From Flavobacterium ranwuense (lineage in GTDB: Bacteria > Bacteroidota > Bacteroidia > Flavobacteriales > Flavobacteriaceae): DNA of 64,000 bases. The stretch is from positions 96,373 through 160,372 of the forward strand of contig NZ_SMLH01000010.1 in assembly GCF_004349315.1 (NCBI RefSeq), written 5' to 3'. Positions 18,292 through 25,804 of the stretch are shown in pieces (position 1 is the first letter of the stretch; every line of letters starts with the position of its first letter). Both the position numbers and the translations under genes were made by a program. The notes under the pieces are model-generated. The model worked only from the letters and a program-made list of their open reading frames with translations. It ran no database searches and was not told the origin of the DNA.

Positions 18292-18374
18292 TTAAAAAAA
18301 TTCATCAAATAAGGAGTTTTTATAGTTCAAACGAAACTGTTTAGGAGCTATTTTGGGTACGAATTAAAGAAACA
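18292..18374. repeat. Repeat copy D (divergent), before the MazG-like gene
   Basis: This 80-bp stretch aligns with copy B at 19532-19630 from AAAAAAATTC through GGAGTTTTT, TAGTTC and the core GTTTAGGAGCTATTTT (18339-18354) to AAAGAAAC. The core differs from GTTTACGAACCATTTT at four positions. It lies in the 231-bp gap between the acyl-CoA oxidase-like and MazG-like genes. Confidence 0.5.
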
Positions 18375-18477
18375 AAGTATACGTAATACTATAACTATAA
18401 AATTTTTCTCTTGATTTGTTTTTTAGCATTTATAACAAACTTAAAACAGGGATCTTTCAAACTAAAAAATTACATTA

Positions 18478-18801
18478 ATGGCATCAATAGACTTTGAACA
18501 ATTGAAACAACGTTCCATAAAAATAAGAGAACGCTACCACGAATTAGAACTTATACACCACGGGAGCGAATGGACCGTACAAGAAGATGCCTTAGCTTTC
18601 CTAACCGATGCTGGTTTAGTCGGAAGACTTGCAATGTCACAGCAAGGAAGATGGCCAAAAGAAAATACCCAAGAAGAACTCAAACATAAATTAGGGGAAA
18701 CTATCTGGTGGCTAACAGTATTGGCTGATAGAATGAACATCAATATTGAAGAAGCCACAGAAAAATTCTTAACTAAAACTGAAAAATTATTAGAAAAATA
18801 A
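18478..18801 (+). CDS. MazG-like nucleotide pyrophosphohydrolase
   Basis: The 107-residue, all-alpha protein of the MazG-like family probably removes pyrophosphate from non-canonical or excess NTPs. Visible features are WTVQEDALAFLTDAGLVGRL, corresponding to the first metal-binding helix although partly degenerate, and KHKLGETIWWLTVLADRMNI with the acidic ExxxxxxxxD metal ligands. It is a single gene flanked by repeat copies D and A, which suggests a mobile or accessory origin. Metal ligand degeneracy leaves catalytic activity uncertain. Confidence 0.78.
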   Translation: MASIDFEQLKQRSIKIRERYHELELIHHGSEWTVQEDALAFLTDAGLVGRLAMSQQGRWPKENTQEELKHKLGETIWWLTVLADRMNINIEEATEKFLTKTEKLLEK

Positions 18802-18903
18802 ACTAAGGATAAGTGTCTAAAAATAAGGCAAGATGCTAAAATCGATTATTGGTTGTGAAAAAAGGAGTTTATGAATTTTTGAGTCAATATTTAAACCATA
18901 CAA

Positions 18904-18967
18904 AAACTCCATTATTTCTAATGGAGTTTGTTGAGTGGCACATACGATACCGTTTACGAACCATTTT
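18904..18967. repeat. Repeat copy A with hairpin
   Basis: AAACTCCATTA (18904-18914) and TAATGGAGTTT (18919-18929) form an 11-bp hairpin, also a plausible terminator for the MazG-like gene. This is followed by GGCACATACGATACC and the repeat core GTTTACGAACCATTTT (18952-18967). The core ends 1 bp from the stop codon of the PepSY-like gene. Confidence 0.7.
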
Positions 18968-18968
18968 C

Positions 18969-19409
18969 TTAAAATTTAGTTTTTTTCCCTTTTAAAAATT
19001 TCCCTTCCTTGGTGAATTCTAGATCAATATTGTTCGTTAAATCCACATCGAGGTCTTTGTGTCCATAATCAATGTGCGTGATTTTTTCGTTCGGATAGTT
19101 CTTTGCCACGTAATCTTTGATTGAGGCAGGAATGAATGCGGTTGGAATGGGTTTGTCGCCACCATCTACCTCACGGTAGGAACCGTCTTTCCAAAATTCT
19201 ACTTCTGTACCATCTTTAAGCTTGACTTCATATCCTTTTTCTCCGTGTTCCGCATCTTTCTTTGCGATGTTAACGGATGTATGTCTAAAATATTTTTGCA
19301 GGAAATCCTGTGCTGCTTTTGGTAATTCAGTAATTTCTATTTTCTTTTGAGCATTGGCCGATAGTACAAAACCCAATAATAATGCTATAAAAGTGATTTT
19401 CCTTTTCAT
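18969..19409 (-). CDS. PepSY-like domain secreted protein
   Basis: The 146-residue protein has a clear signal peptide (MKRKITFIALLLGFVLSANA, cleavage after about residue 20) followed by two PepSY_like (DUF2874) repeats: ITELPKAAQDFLQKYF...GYEVKLKDGTEVEFWKDG and PASIKDYVAKNYPNEKI...DVDLTNNIDLEFTKEG. Proteins of this type are periplasmic or surface and common in Bacteroidota; function unknown. It sits alone between repeat copies A and B, on the opposite strand to the genes on both sides. A dyad at 19426-19450 in its upstream region may be an operator. Confidence 0.85.
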   Translation of the reverse strand: MKRKITFIALLLGFVLSANAQKKIEITELPKAAQDFLQKYFRHTSVNIAKKDAEHGEKGYEVKLKDGTEVEFWKDGSYREVDGGDKPIPTAFIPASIKDYVAKNYPNEKITHIDYGHKDLDVDLTNNIDLEFTKEGKFLKGKKTKF

Positions 19410-19425
19410 GGTTTGTATATTTAAG

Positions 19426-19450
19426 TTATCGTACTGCTAATTTACGATAA
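19426..19450. promoter_or_regulatory. Inverted repeat upstream of the PepSY-like gene
   Basis: TTATCGTA (19426-19433) and TACGATAA (19443-19450) form a perfect 8-bp dyad, 17 bp upstream of the ATG. It could be an operator or part of the leader RNA; no regulator is adjacent. Confidence 0.35.
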
Positions 19451-19531
19451 GTAAAAATGCATTCAAATCAATTTAAGAAACCTTTAATTTTTATGATAAT
19501 TTTTTTTGACGCTTATATCTAATAATCTATC

Positions 19532-19630
19532 AAAAATAAAAAAATTCGGAAATAATGGAGTTTTTTGTAGTTCTTACAAACCTGTTTACGAACCATTTTT
19601 TGCAAAATTTCAAGAAACTTTCAATAAAAT
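19532..19630. repeat. Repeat copy B, before the FAD monooxygenase gene
   Basis: The copy comprises GGAGTTTTTTGTAGTTC, the core GTTTACGAACCATTTT (19584-19599) and TTGCAAAATTTCAAGAAACT. It is part of a 462-bp gap (19410-19871). The rest of that gap (19631-19865) holds only short uncertain ORFs and no recognised gene. Confidence 0.75.
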
Positions 19631-19871
19631 AGCGCTGAGATATCCTTTCTATTTCAATTTGAAAAAAGTAGTTTTGTGCCGCTAATATTTTGGCTTAAAG
19701 TTATCCTACTGCCACAAGCGACAAACGCTGAAAAATGTAAATTTCTCAGGTTAAATCATATAGAAGTAATGAAAGTCATAACCACTACTATACTATTAAG
19801 CCCAACATCAATTGTATCGGTTAAGTTTTTTCTTTTAAAGAGAAGTCAAGATCAAGTAAAATAAAGAGGAA

Positions 19872-21329
19872 GTGAAAAAAGTGGAAAATGAAGAAGTAAG
19901 CTGGACTATTTGTCCCGAATGTCAGGGACGCGGTAAAAAAAGTCGAGGGCTCAGCAAAAAAGTACGACTCCGCTACCAGTTGGCATTCGATCAATTTGAG
20001 AAAACGAAAGATGAAGGGATAGCTCCAGTTCGTCCTAAAGGCCACCTTCACTCCTGCTTGAAATGTTCCGGATCCGGTTTAGTTCATTCTGCCAGTCCTC
20101 CAATAGCGGATAAAGAAAACTACCCACACGTTGCTATTATTGGTGGCGGTATAGGCGGAGTGGCTCTTGCTGTGGCTTGTTTGCATCGCGGAATTCCTTT
20201 TACCCTTTATGAGCGCGATAGTAACTTCGATGCCCGATCTCAAGGCTATGGACTCACTTTGCAACAAGCTAGTAAAGCAATCGAGGGGTTGGGCATTTTC
20301 TCGCTAGAACAAGGGGTGATTTCAACAAGACATGTGGTTCACACTACAGAAGGAAAAGTGATCGGTGAATGGGGAAACAGAAAGTGGATACAGTCAGAAG
20401 CGAAAACGTCTCCGAAACGTTCAAATGTACATATCGCAAGGCAATCTTTGCGCTTAGCGCTACTGGAACAGCTCGGCGGACAGGATGCGTTACATTGGGA
20501 ACACCAGTTAGTAGATTTTGCTGCATGTGAGGATGGCGGTGTTGATCTCAACTTTCAAGTGGACGGAAAAATGAAGAATTACAAAGCGGATCTTGTGGTT
20601 GGAGCCGATGGTATTCGCAGTTCGGTGCGGAGGTTACTGGTTAGTGACGATATTACCCCTTTACGTTACCTAGGTTGTATTGTGATATTGGGTATTTGTC
20701 CTTTAAGTGCTCTTGAAGGACCCCATAGTTCTTTACTGGACTCGGCTACTGTATTTCAAACCGCCAATGGGAATGAGCGAATCTACATAATGCCTTATAC
20801 TGCGGACTCGGTGATGTGGCAACTTAGTTTCCCAATGCCAGAAAAAGAGGCTAAGATGTTAAGTGCTCAAGGACCTAGAGCGCTCAAGGAAGAAGCTTGT
20901 CTTAGAACGCAGTGGCATGATCCCATTCCTCCCATTTTAGCGGCAACCCAGGAAACTCAAATTTCTGGTTATCCCGTGTATGACCGAGAATTGCTCAGTT
21001 CAGAATTGCTAGCAAAAGCAGGAAAAGCAACTCTAATTGGAGATGCGGCTCACCCAATGAGTCCATTCAAAGGACAGGGAGCGAATCAAGCACTGCTGGA
21101 TGCGCTCACGCTGGCTCGAGGAATCTCAAGAGGATGCAGACCTTTATCTCAATGGAGAAAAAACGGAATAAGGGAAAGTGTATTAACTAAGTTTGAAGCG
21201 GAAATGTTAGAACGCAGTGCTACCAAAGTGAAAGATTCAGCCGCCGCCGCACAGTTCCTACATTCCGAAATTGTGCTTCATGAGGGAGATGCACCGAGAG
21301 GGAGGTGTCTAAAGAAAAAAGAAGCATAA
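19872..21329 (+). CDS. FAD-dependent monooxygenase with N-terminal zinc-ribbon
   Basis: The 485-residue protein has two parts. Residues 10-75 carry two CxxCxGxG motifs (Cys14/Cys17 and Cys62/Cys65) like the DnaJ zinc centre. From residue 86 follows a group A flavin monooxygenase of the UbiH/TetX type: VAIIGGGIGGVALA (FAD ADP-binding), LVVGADGIRSSVRR (DG motif) and TLIGDAAHPMSPFKGQGAN (GD motif). It probably hydroxylates an aromatic compound with NAD(P)H and oxygen; resistance by drug modification as in TetX is a possibility, not shown. The start is GTG at 19872 behind AGAGGA. Base composition looks richer in G+C than the neighbours, and repeat copies B and C flank it, both consistent with transfer. 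Confidence 0.82.
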   Translation: MKKVENEEVSWTICPECQGRGKKSRGLSKKVRLRYQLAFDQFEKTKDEGIAPVRPKGHLHSCLKCSGSGLVHSASPPIADKENYPHVAIIGGGIGGVALAVACLHRGIPFTLYERDSNFDARSQGYGLTLQQASKAIEGLGIFSLEQGVISTRHVVHTTEGKVIGEWGNRKWIQSEAKTSPKRSNVHIARQSLRLALLEQLGGQDALHWEHQLVDFAACEDGGVDLNFQVDGKMKNYKADLVVGADGIRSSVRRLLVSDDITPLRYLGCIVILGICPLSALEGPHSSLLDSATVFQTANGNERIYIMPYTADSVMWQLSFPMPEKEAKMLSAQGPRALKEEACLRTQWHDPIPPILAATQETQISGYPVYDRELLSSELLAKAGKATLIGDAAHPMSPFKGQGANQALLDALTLARGISRGCRPLSQWRKNGIRESVLTKFEAEMLERSATKVKDSAAAAQFLHSEIVLHEGDAPRGRCLKKKEA

Positions 21330-21466
21330 CAAGGTACTTAAATATAACTTAAATAGTTGGCTACGTTTATTGAGGCAACAATTTTAATATTGAAAAAGGT
21401 AGATACAATAAAACGTAAACCAAAAACGGGATAAAAATGATTCTGAAATAATTTTTTGGAACAAAA

Positions 21467-21498
21467 AAACCTCCAAAATCAAATGATTTTGGAGGTTT
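21467..21498. terminator. Terminator-like hairpin joined to repeat copy C
   Basis: AAACCTCCAAAATCA (21467-21481) and TGATTTTGGAGGTTT (21484-21498) form a perfect 15-bp stem. It could terminate the monooxygenase transcript (plus) and, with the run of T on the minus strand, the MBL gene. It strongly resembles the terminator of tRNA-Val at 26534-26564. Confidence 0.7.
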
Positions 21499-21570
21499 GT
21501 ATTTTTTGGTGGGCCATACGGAACTATTTACGAACCATTTTATGCAAGATTTGAAGAAAATTTCAAATGA
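21488..21570. repeat. Repeat copy C with tRNA 3'-flank similarity
   Basis: Positions 21488-21517 match the 3' flank and CCA end of the tRNA-Val gene (26554-26583) at 28 of 30 bases, in the same orientation. This is followed by the repeat core ATTTACGAACCATTTT (21526-21541) and TATGCAAGATTTGAAGAAA. It is not a functional tRNA, because no cloverleaf follows. Confidence 0.75.
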
Positions 21571-21609
21571 AAAATACTAAAAAAAATCTTTTTTCTTTTA
21601 ATAAGTGAT

Positions 21610-22449
21610 TTAAAGAGAAAGTTGGATTATATCTCCATCATCTGGAATTAACAATTTGTCTGAACTAATCTTCAATTCGGCAGCTTTCTTTTTTAAAGAT
21701 GCTCTTGTTGTAAAGCAATGATCCAAAGCGTCCATATGAACTGTTATGACTTTTGCTTTTCCACTCTCCTTTATTAAAGTCATTGTTTGTTCTTCGTTCA
21801 TCAAAATTGGCGTGTTTTCATAACCTTTGATAACCGCTCCACCCGAATTAACTACAATATAATCAGGCTTAAACTTTTTGATTATTTTTTTAACATCCTC
21901 TGTCCAGATTGCGTCTCCTACAATATATACAGTCGGTTGTTTTTTTGCCTGTAATACAAACCCAGAAGTCTTACCCATCTTCGCTAAAACCTCTCCTGTG
22001 CCATGTTGTCCTTCAATTCTAGTGATTGTTATACCATTCCATACTTTCTGATTTTCTAAAACAGTTGCATTAACAAAGCCTTCTTTATTAAAGAAATCTT
22101 TATCGGCAGGTTGCATGATTAATTCTATGGATTTATCAAGTATTTTGCTTGCAGGTTGGTCAAAATGATCTTCATGTGTATGCGTTACAATAACCAAATC
22201 AACACCTTTAACAATTTCTTCTATAGGAATTTTCAATTCAACGGTAGGATTTTTTTGGATTCCAGCCCAAGAATCAATTGCTCCTTTTGAGGACAACATT
22301 GGATCAAGCAACATTTTCTTTCCACTATATTCTATCAATAATGTTGCATTTCTAACTAACTGAATCGTAGGTTTTTTATCTGAATTAATTTGTCCAAACG
22401 ACAAGACACTGGACAACATCAGTGCTACTGCTAAAATTACTTTTTTCAT
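21610..22449 (-). CDS. Secreted MBL-fold metallohydrolase, UlaG-like
   Basis: The 279-residue protein starts with a signal peptide (MKKVILAVALMLSSVLSFGQ) followed by a metallo-beta-lactamase fold: NATLLIEYSGKKMLLDPM, the metal site HTHEDHFD (His90, His92, Asp94, His95), EGQHGTGEV, VYIVGDAIWTED and VHMDALDHC. The family hydrolyses phosphodiester, lactone or related bonds; substrate unknown. I prefer the ATG at 22449 over the ORF start at 22536, because it begins the signal peptide and lies downstream of a predicted promoter (-7 at 22519-22526). An AraC-type operator at 22550-22586 links it to the regulator at 24866. Confidence 0.85.
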   Translation of the reverse strand: MKKVILAVALMLSSVLSFGQINSDKKPTIQLVRNATLLIEYSGKKMLLDPMLSSKGAIDSWAGIQKNPTVELKIPIEEIVKGVDLVIVTHTHEDHFDQPASKILDKSIELIMQPADKDFFNKEGFVNATVLENQKVWNGITITRIEGQHGTGEVLAKMGKTSGFVLQAKKQPTVYIVGDAIWTEDVKKIIKKFKPDYIVVNSGGAVIKGYENTPILMNEEQTMTLIKESGKAKVITVHMDALDHCFTTRASLKKKAAELKISSDKLLIPDDGDIIQLSL

Positions 22450-22518
22450 AAATTTTTGTTTAATTTTATTTATCTCCAAAGCCTCTTCATTAAGGCTTTT
22501 AGAGCATTTAATATGTTG

Positions 22519-22586
22519 CAAAGGTCTGAACAACAAATTATTTGTATGCTATCAAAAACATACTATTTGATACCATTTTGATAACC
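22519..22586 (-). promoter_or_regulatory. AraC-type operator and promoter of the MBL gene
   Basis: The 37-bp box (22586-22550, minus strand) starts GGTTATCAAAATGGTA and ends TTTTTGATA, with half-sites 21 bp apart. Exactly 23 bp later comes GACCTTTG (22526-22519), a -7 element with a G in place of the first T. The same geometry occurs before the genes at 23743 and 25805. Confidence 0.7.
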
Positions 22587-22612
22587 TTTTATATTTTGAC
22601 TCTTGTTATTAT

Positions 22613-23743
22613 TTAAATTGTACTCAAATTTGGCATGTTATAAGCATCTGCTATCAATTTTGCCGAATGCAATATTCCTTCTAGAGAATGTCCTAAGTTG
22701 GCAATCATTAATTCATCTGCTCCTGAAGTTTTCTGAAATTCATTCAACTTGCTTACTACTTGGTCCGCAGTTCCATGTATCATTTTTTCATTCCAACCTT
22801 CTAGTATGAATCTTTCCGAATTATCATAACTATAGTTTTTCAATTCTTCTGGAGACGGAATAACATAGGTTTGCCCTTTCATCATTCGAAGCATACTGTG
22901 TGCAAAAGCATGCGTTTGGATTTTCGCTTCTTCTACAGTATCTGCTGCAAATACAGAGAAACAAGCAATAGTATGTGGTTTATCCAAAACCTTTGACGGT
23001 TTGAAATTCTTTCTATACAAATCAAATGCAAATAACATATTCTCTGGAGCCAACTGCGCTGCAAAGGCAAAAGGTAATCCCAATTTTCCTGCCAATTGTG
23101 CCGAATATCCTGAAGAACCTAATAACCAAACCGATGGACTATCAAAAGATCGGGCGATGCCGTTTTCACGATCTTGTCCTGGACCTGGAACAGCAAATAC
23201 CCTATTCTTAAAAGGATGTCCATCATGAAAATCATCTTCAAGAAAATGCAATAGTTCTGTCAAGAGTTCAGGAAAATCTTCCGCTCCTAAATGATTATCA
23301 CGAAGTGCTGATGCAGTAAGTCCATTGGTTCCAGGCGCACGTCCTATCCCTAAATCGATACGTCCCGAAGCCATCGCCTGAAGCATACCAAACTGTTCGG
23401 CAACTACCAAGGGTGGAAAATTAGGCAACATCATACCACCAGATCCTAATCTAATATTTTTTGTGTCACCAATAAGTCTAGCAAGCATCATAGCGGGTGA
23501 CGAAGTAGAAACGGCAGGCATGCCATGGTGTTCTGCTACCCAGTAGCGAGCAAATCCACGTTGGTCGGCAAACTTTGCCAAAGCAATACTGTTTGCAATA
23601 GCTTCAGCAGCAGAATATCCTTTTCCGGTTGTCGCCACATCCAGAATTGACAAAGGCACCGGAGCATTTCCTTGTTTTTTAAGCGTTTGAAAAGAAGCTT
23701 GTTTATTATGTGAGTTATCTATATTTATATCATTATTTTTCAT
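22613..23743 (-). CDS. Luciferase-like (LLM class) flavin oxidoreductase
   Basis: The 376-residue TIM-barrel monooxygenase of the bacterial luciferase-like superfamily uses reduced flavin from a partner. Typical segments are PLSILDVATTGKGYSAAEA, the YWVAEHHGMPAVSTSSPAMM loop, IRLGSGGMMLPNFPPLVVAE, GRIDLGIGRAPGTNG and VWLLGSSGYSAQLAGKLG. Substrate unknown. Its promoter carries the same AraC-type operator as the MBL and cysteine-hydrolase genes, so the three probably form one regulon. It ends 163 bp before the MBL start. Confidence 0.9.
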   Translation of the reverse strand: MKNNDINIDNSHNKQASFQTLKKQGNAPVPLSILDVATTGKGYSAAEAIANSIALAKFADQRGFARYWVAEHHGMPAVSTSSPAMMLARLIGDTKNIRLGSGGMMLPNFPPLVVAEQFGMLQAMASGRIDLGIGRAPGTNGLTASALRDNHLGAEDFPELLTELLHFLEDDFHDGHPFKNRVFAVPGPGQDRENGIARSFDSPSVWLLGSSGYSAQLAGKLGLPFAFAAQLAPENMLFAFDLYRKNFKPSKVLDKPHTIACFSVFAADTVEEAKIQTHAFAHSMLRMMKGQTYVIPSPEELKNYSYDNSERFILEGWNEKMIHGTADQVVSKLNEFQKTSGADELMIANLGHSLEGILHSAKLIADAYNMPNLSTI

Positions 23744-23768
23744 AACCTATTGATTTTAAATTGTGTTA

Positions 23769-23836
23769 CAAAACTACTTCGGTAATGCAGAAAAAAGGAT
23801 ACCAAAAAATAGTTATAAACTACCGTTTTGATAATC
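23769..23836 (-). promoter_or_regulatory. AraC-type operator and promoter of the LLM oxidoreductase
   Basis: On the minus strand the 37-bp box (23836-23800) starts GATTATCAAAACGGTAG and ends TTTTTTGGTA, giving two GGTA-ending half-sites 21 bp apart. After 23 bp comes TAGTTTTG (23776-23769), a perfect TAnnTTTG -7 element 25 bp before the ATG. Confidence 0.75.
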
Positions 23837-23862
23837 TGAATTAAAACTGTTTTTATAAAAAA

Positions 23863-23893
23863 AAAGAGAGTGTCCAAAATGAACACTCTCTTT
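23863..23893 (-). terminator. Terminator of the NTF2-like gene
   Basis: AAAGAGAGTGT and ACACTCTCTTT form an 11-bp stem with a U-rich tail on the minus strand, 27 bp after the stop at 23920. Confidence 0.85.
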
Positions 23894-23919
23894 AAAATAG
23901 TTTAAAATTTTACGAAAAA

Positions 23920-24306
23920 TTAACCCCAAAACTCATCTTCTGCAACTTGATCTTCAGAAAATAACCAAACCTGAACAATCTTTTTATCAACAACTTCAAA
24001 CAAATCCACACCATTCATATCAACTGTTTTATCACCAATTTTTCCACTGAAATGAACAGGAAAGGAAACTAAATTTCCGTTAGACATCAAAGCACCAGTA
24101 GGTTCTATAACCAACGAACCTTGCGTTGCACCCATCATATCGCCAAGCATTTTGCCGATTGCTTCAAGTCCTGTTTTGGTTCCAGCAAACTGATGCTTGC
24201 CTGGTTGATGCCATTTTGCATCTGGACTGAAATGAGAAAATGCTGTAGGAATATCTCCTTTTGAAAGGGCTATTGAATAAGCCGTTACTATTTCTATTGC
24301 TGTCAT
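23920..24306 (-). CDS. NTF2-like / SnoaL-like protein
   Basis: The 128-residue cone-shaped alpha+beta protein of the NTF2/SnoaL/ketosteroid isomerase superfamily begins TAIEIVTAYSIALSKGDIPT, has DAKWHQPGKHQFAGTKTGLE around residues 30-50 and ends with the strands VDMNGVDLFEVVDKKIVQVW. Members isomerise or bind small hydrophobic molecules. It is divergent from the HxlR regulator, and the intergenic region holds three HxlR-like operators overlapping its promoter (-7 TAATTTTG at 24391-24384, minus). It is therefore the probable target of that regulator. Confidence 0.82.
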   Translation of the reverse strand: MTAIEIVTAYSIALSKGDIPTAFSHFSPDAKWHQPGKHQFAGTKTGLEAIGKMLGDMMGATQGSLVIEPTGALMSNGNLVSFPVHFSGKIGDKTVDMNGVDLFEVVDKKIVQVWLFSEDQVAEDEFWG

Positions 24307-24383
24307 ATTGTTGTGTTTTTAAATTTCTGTAAATACTAAAATTTTCATATACTTTATTTTTTATTTTTTCACTTAAAGTTGTA

Positions 24384-24442
24384 CAAAATTACAATAGTAC
24401 TTACTTTTGCACAAGTACTTACTTGTTAGTTGGGTACTTACC
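24384..24442. promoter_or_regulatory. Promoter of NTF2-like gene with three HxlR-type operators
   Basis: Three palindromic sites share a central GTACTTAC: AGTACTTACT (24396-24405), ACAAGTACTTACTTGT (24411-24426, perfect 7-bp arms) and GGTACTTACC (24433-24442), spaced 18 and 19 bp. They occupy the -33 and upstream region of the minus-strand promoter whose -7 element is 24391-24384. HxlR-family sites are typically TACT-type dyads, so the divergent HxlR protein is the likely ligand. Confidence 0.65.
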
Positions 24443-24467
24443 AAATGGTTAGAATTACTGAATAACA

Positions 24468-24800
24468 ATGGAAAAAAACTCAAAAATAAATCCACCTTGT
24501 GATGAAAAGTGTCCAGTAAGAGCCTCTTTATCGCTATTAAGTGGCAAATGGACGTTGATGATATTGTTTCAAATCAACGAAAATGCAGTGCGATATGGCG
24601 AACTGAAAAGATCGGTTACAGGCATCAGTGAAAAAATGCTGATTCAAGAATTAAATATGCTTGTTGAAAATAAATTGGTTAGCAAAAAAGTCTTTCCCGA
24701 AATTCCTCCAAAAGTAGAATATCGACTGACTGAATTAGGATTGAAGACTTTGCCCATCGTGGATCAGCTGGCTCAATTCGGATTAGAAAATTTAGTTTAA
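24468..24800 (+). CDS. HxlR-family transcriptional regulator
   Basis: The 110-residue winged helix-turn-helix protein shows the HxlR hallmarks: CPVRASLSLLSGKWTLMILF, then RYGELKRSVTGISEKMLIQE and the wing PPKVEYRLTELG. It has two cysteines, Cys11 and Cys15, at the N-terminus. Several HxlR-family members sense quinones, aldehydes or oxidants through a cysteine at this place, so a thiol-based electrophile response is plausible. It is divergent from the NTF2-like gene with three candidate operators between. The AraC regulator follows by 65 bp. Confidence 0.88.
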   Translation: MEKNSKINPPCDEKCPVRASLSLLSGKWTLMILFQINENAVRYGELKRSVTGISEKMLIQELNMLVENKLVSKKVFPEIPPKVEYRLTELGLKTLPIVDQLAQFGLENLV

Positions 24801-24865
24801 TAGACCTTTCTTAAAAAGAAATTGCTTAACAACAAACAAGCACCAAACGCTTAATCCAAGATCTA

Positions 24866-25732
24866 ATGAGGATATTAAAATTTCACAAAACCGAATGCGG
24901 TGTTGACTTTCTGCTAAATGTATTGCCTTCTGAAGAAGTTAAAGATAACTATAGCAATTCTGAAATTTATAATACCGACTACTTTGAAATTATAGTCTTT
25001 AAAAAAGGTCGCGGAACATTATTATTAAATCAACAGAAAATAAATATTTCAGACAATACCATTATTTTTATTTCGCCGTTTCAGCAACGTCAATGGTTTT
25101 TAGAAGGTGATGATCTTGATTTTACCGTTCTTGTTTTTCAGGAAGATTTTCTAAATGATTTTTTCGCAGATAAATTATTCACTTATAGTTTACTCTATTT
25201 TTATCAGTTAGAATACCCATTGTATTTACCCGTTGATCAATCAGAGATCTTAAAATATTGCGAGCTACTTACAGAAATTAAAACAGAGTTGGTGACTACT
25301 AAACCCGATAGCGTACATATTATTCGCTCATTACTTTATTATTTATTACAAAAAATAAATCGACAATATGCGCAACAAAATGAATTGTCAATCGATAAGA
25401 ATGGTAGTAATTATGCTTTTCAGTTTAAACAATTGTTAGAAAAACACATCAAAGAAAAACAGCGAATTGAAGATTATACTGCTTTATTAAATATCAGCCG
25501 AATTTCGCTGAACAAAGCGGTTAAGACGCATTTTAATGTTACAGCAACTTATTTACTCAAGCAACGTTTGCTTTTTGAAATTAAGAATTATTTGATTTAT
25601 TCTGGTCTTACTGTAGCCGAAATTGCTCACGAATTACACTTTTCTGAACCCAATCATTTGATGCGTTTTTTCAAAACTCAAACAGGAATGACCACAAGTT
25701 TATTTATATCCGATTATCAAAATGGTAGTTAA
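24866..25732 (+). CDS. AraC-family transcriptional regulator
   Basis: The 288-residue protein has an N-terminal cupin-like effector domain (YFEIIVFKKGRGTLLLNQQK, then IIFISPFQQRQWFL) and a C-terminal pair of helix-turn-helix motifs (about 195-285): DYTALLNISRISLNKAVKTH and TVAEIAHELHFSEPNHLMRF followed by FKTQTG. The direct-repeat boxes before the genes at 25805, 23743 and 22449 have the 21-bp half-site spacing typical of AraC sites and are its most likely targets. The first half-site of the box for the next gene is inside its own 3' end (25712 onward). Inducer unknown. Confidence 0.88.
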   Translation: MRILKFHKTECGVDFLLNVLPSEEVKDNYSNSEIYNTDYFEIIVFKKGRGTLLLNQQKINISDNTIIFISPFQQRQWFLEGDDLDFTVLVFQEDFLNDFFADKLFTYSLLYFYQLEYPLYLPVDQSEILKYCELLTEIKTELVTTKPDSVHIIRSLLYYLLQKINRQYAQQNELSIDKNGSNYAFQFKQLLEKHIKEKQRIEDYTALLNISRISLNKAVKTHFNVTATYLLKQRLLFEIKNYLIYSGLTVAEIAHELHFSEPNHLMRFFKTQTGMTTSLFISDYQNGS

Positions 25733-25779
25733 TGAATAGTGTTTGGTAGTCTATTTCTTTTAGGTATTTTCTAATTTTG
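25712..25779 (+). promoter_or_regulatory. AraC-type operator and promoter of the cysteine hydrolase
   Basis: The 37-bp box (25712-25748) starts GATTATCAAAATGGTAG and ends GTGTTTGGTA. Its half-sites are 21 bp apart, and the first overlaps the last codons of the AraC gene. After exactly 23 bp comes TAATTTTG (25772-25779), 26 bp before the ATG. Confidence 0.75.
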
Positions 25780-25804
25780 TTGTTTTAATTTAAAAAATAA
25801 AATC

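Noticed and set aside
19676..19864. Short plus ORF in the gap before the FAD monooxygenase
   Set aside because: It begins at a GTG without context, has no coherent composition or motif, and includes a second weak ATG; not supported as a gene.
21508..21560. tRNA-like text (TGGTGGGCCATACGG...) at repeat copy C
   Set aside because: Only the 3' end resembles a tRNA; no T arm, anticodon stem or acceptor partner can be formed.
22450..22536. N-terminal extension of the MBL hydrolase
   Set aside because: It lies around and downstream of the predicted transcription start, precedes a perfect signal peptide, and has no family similarity.
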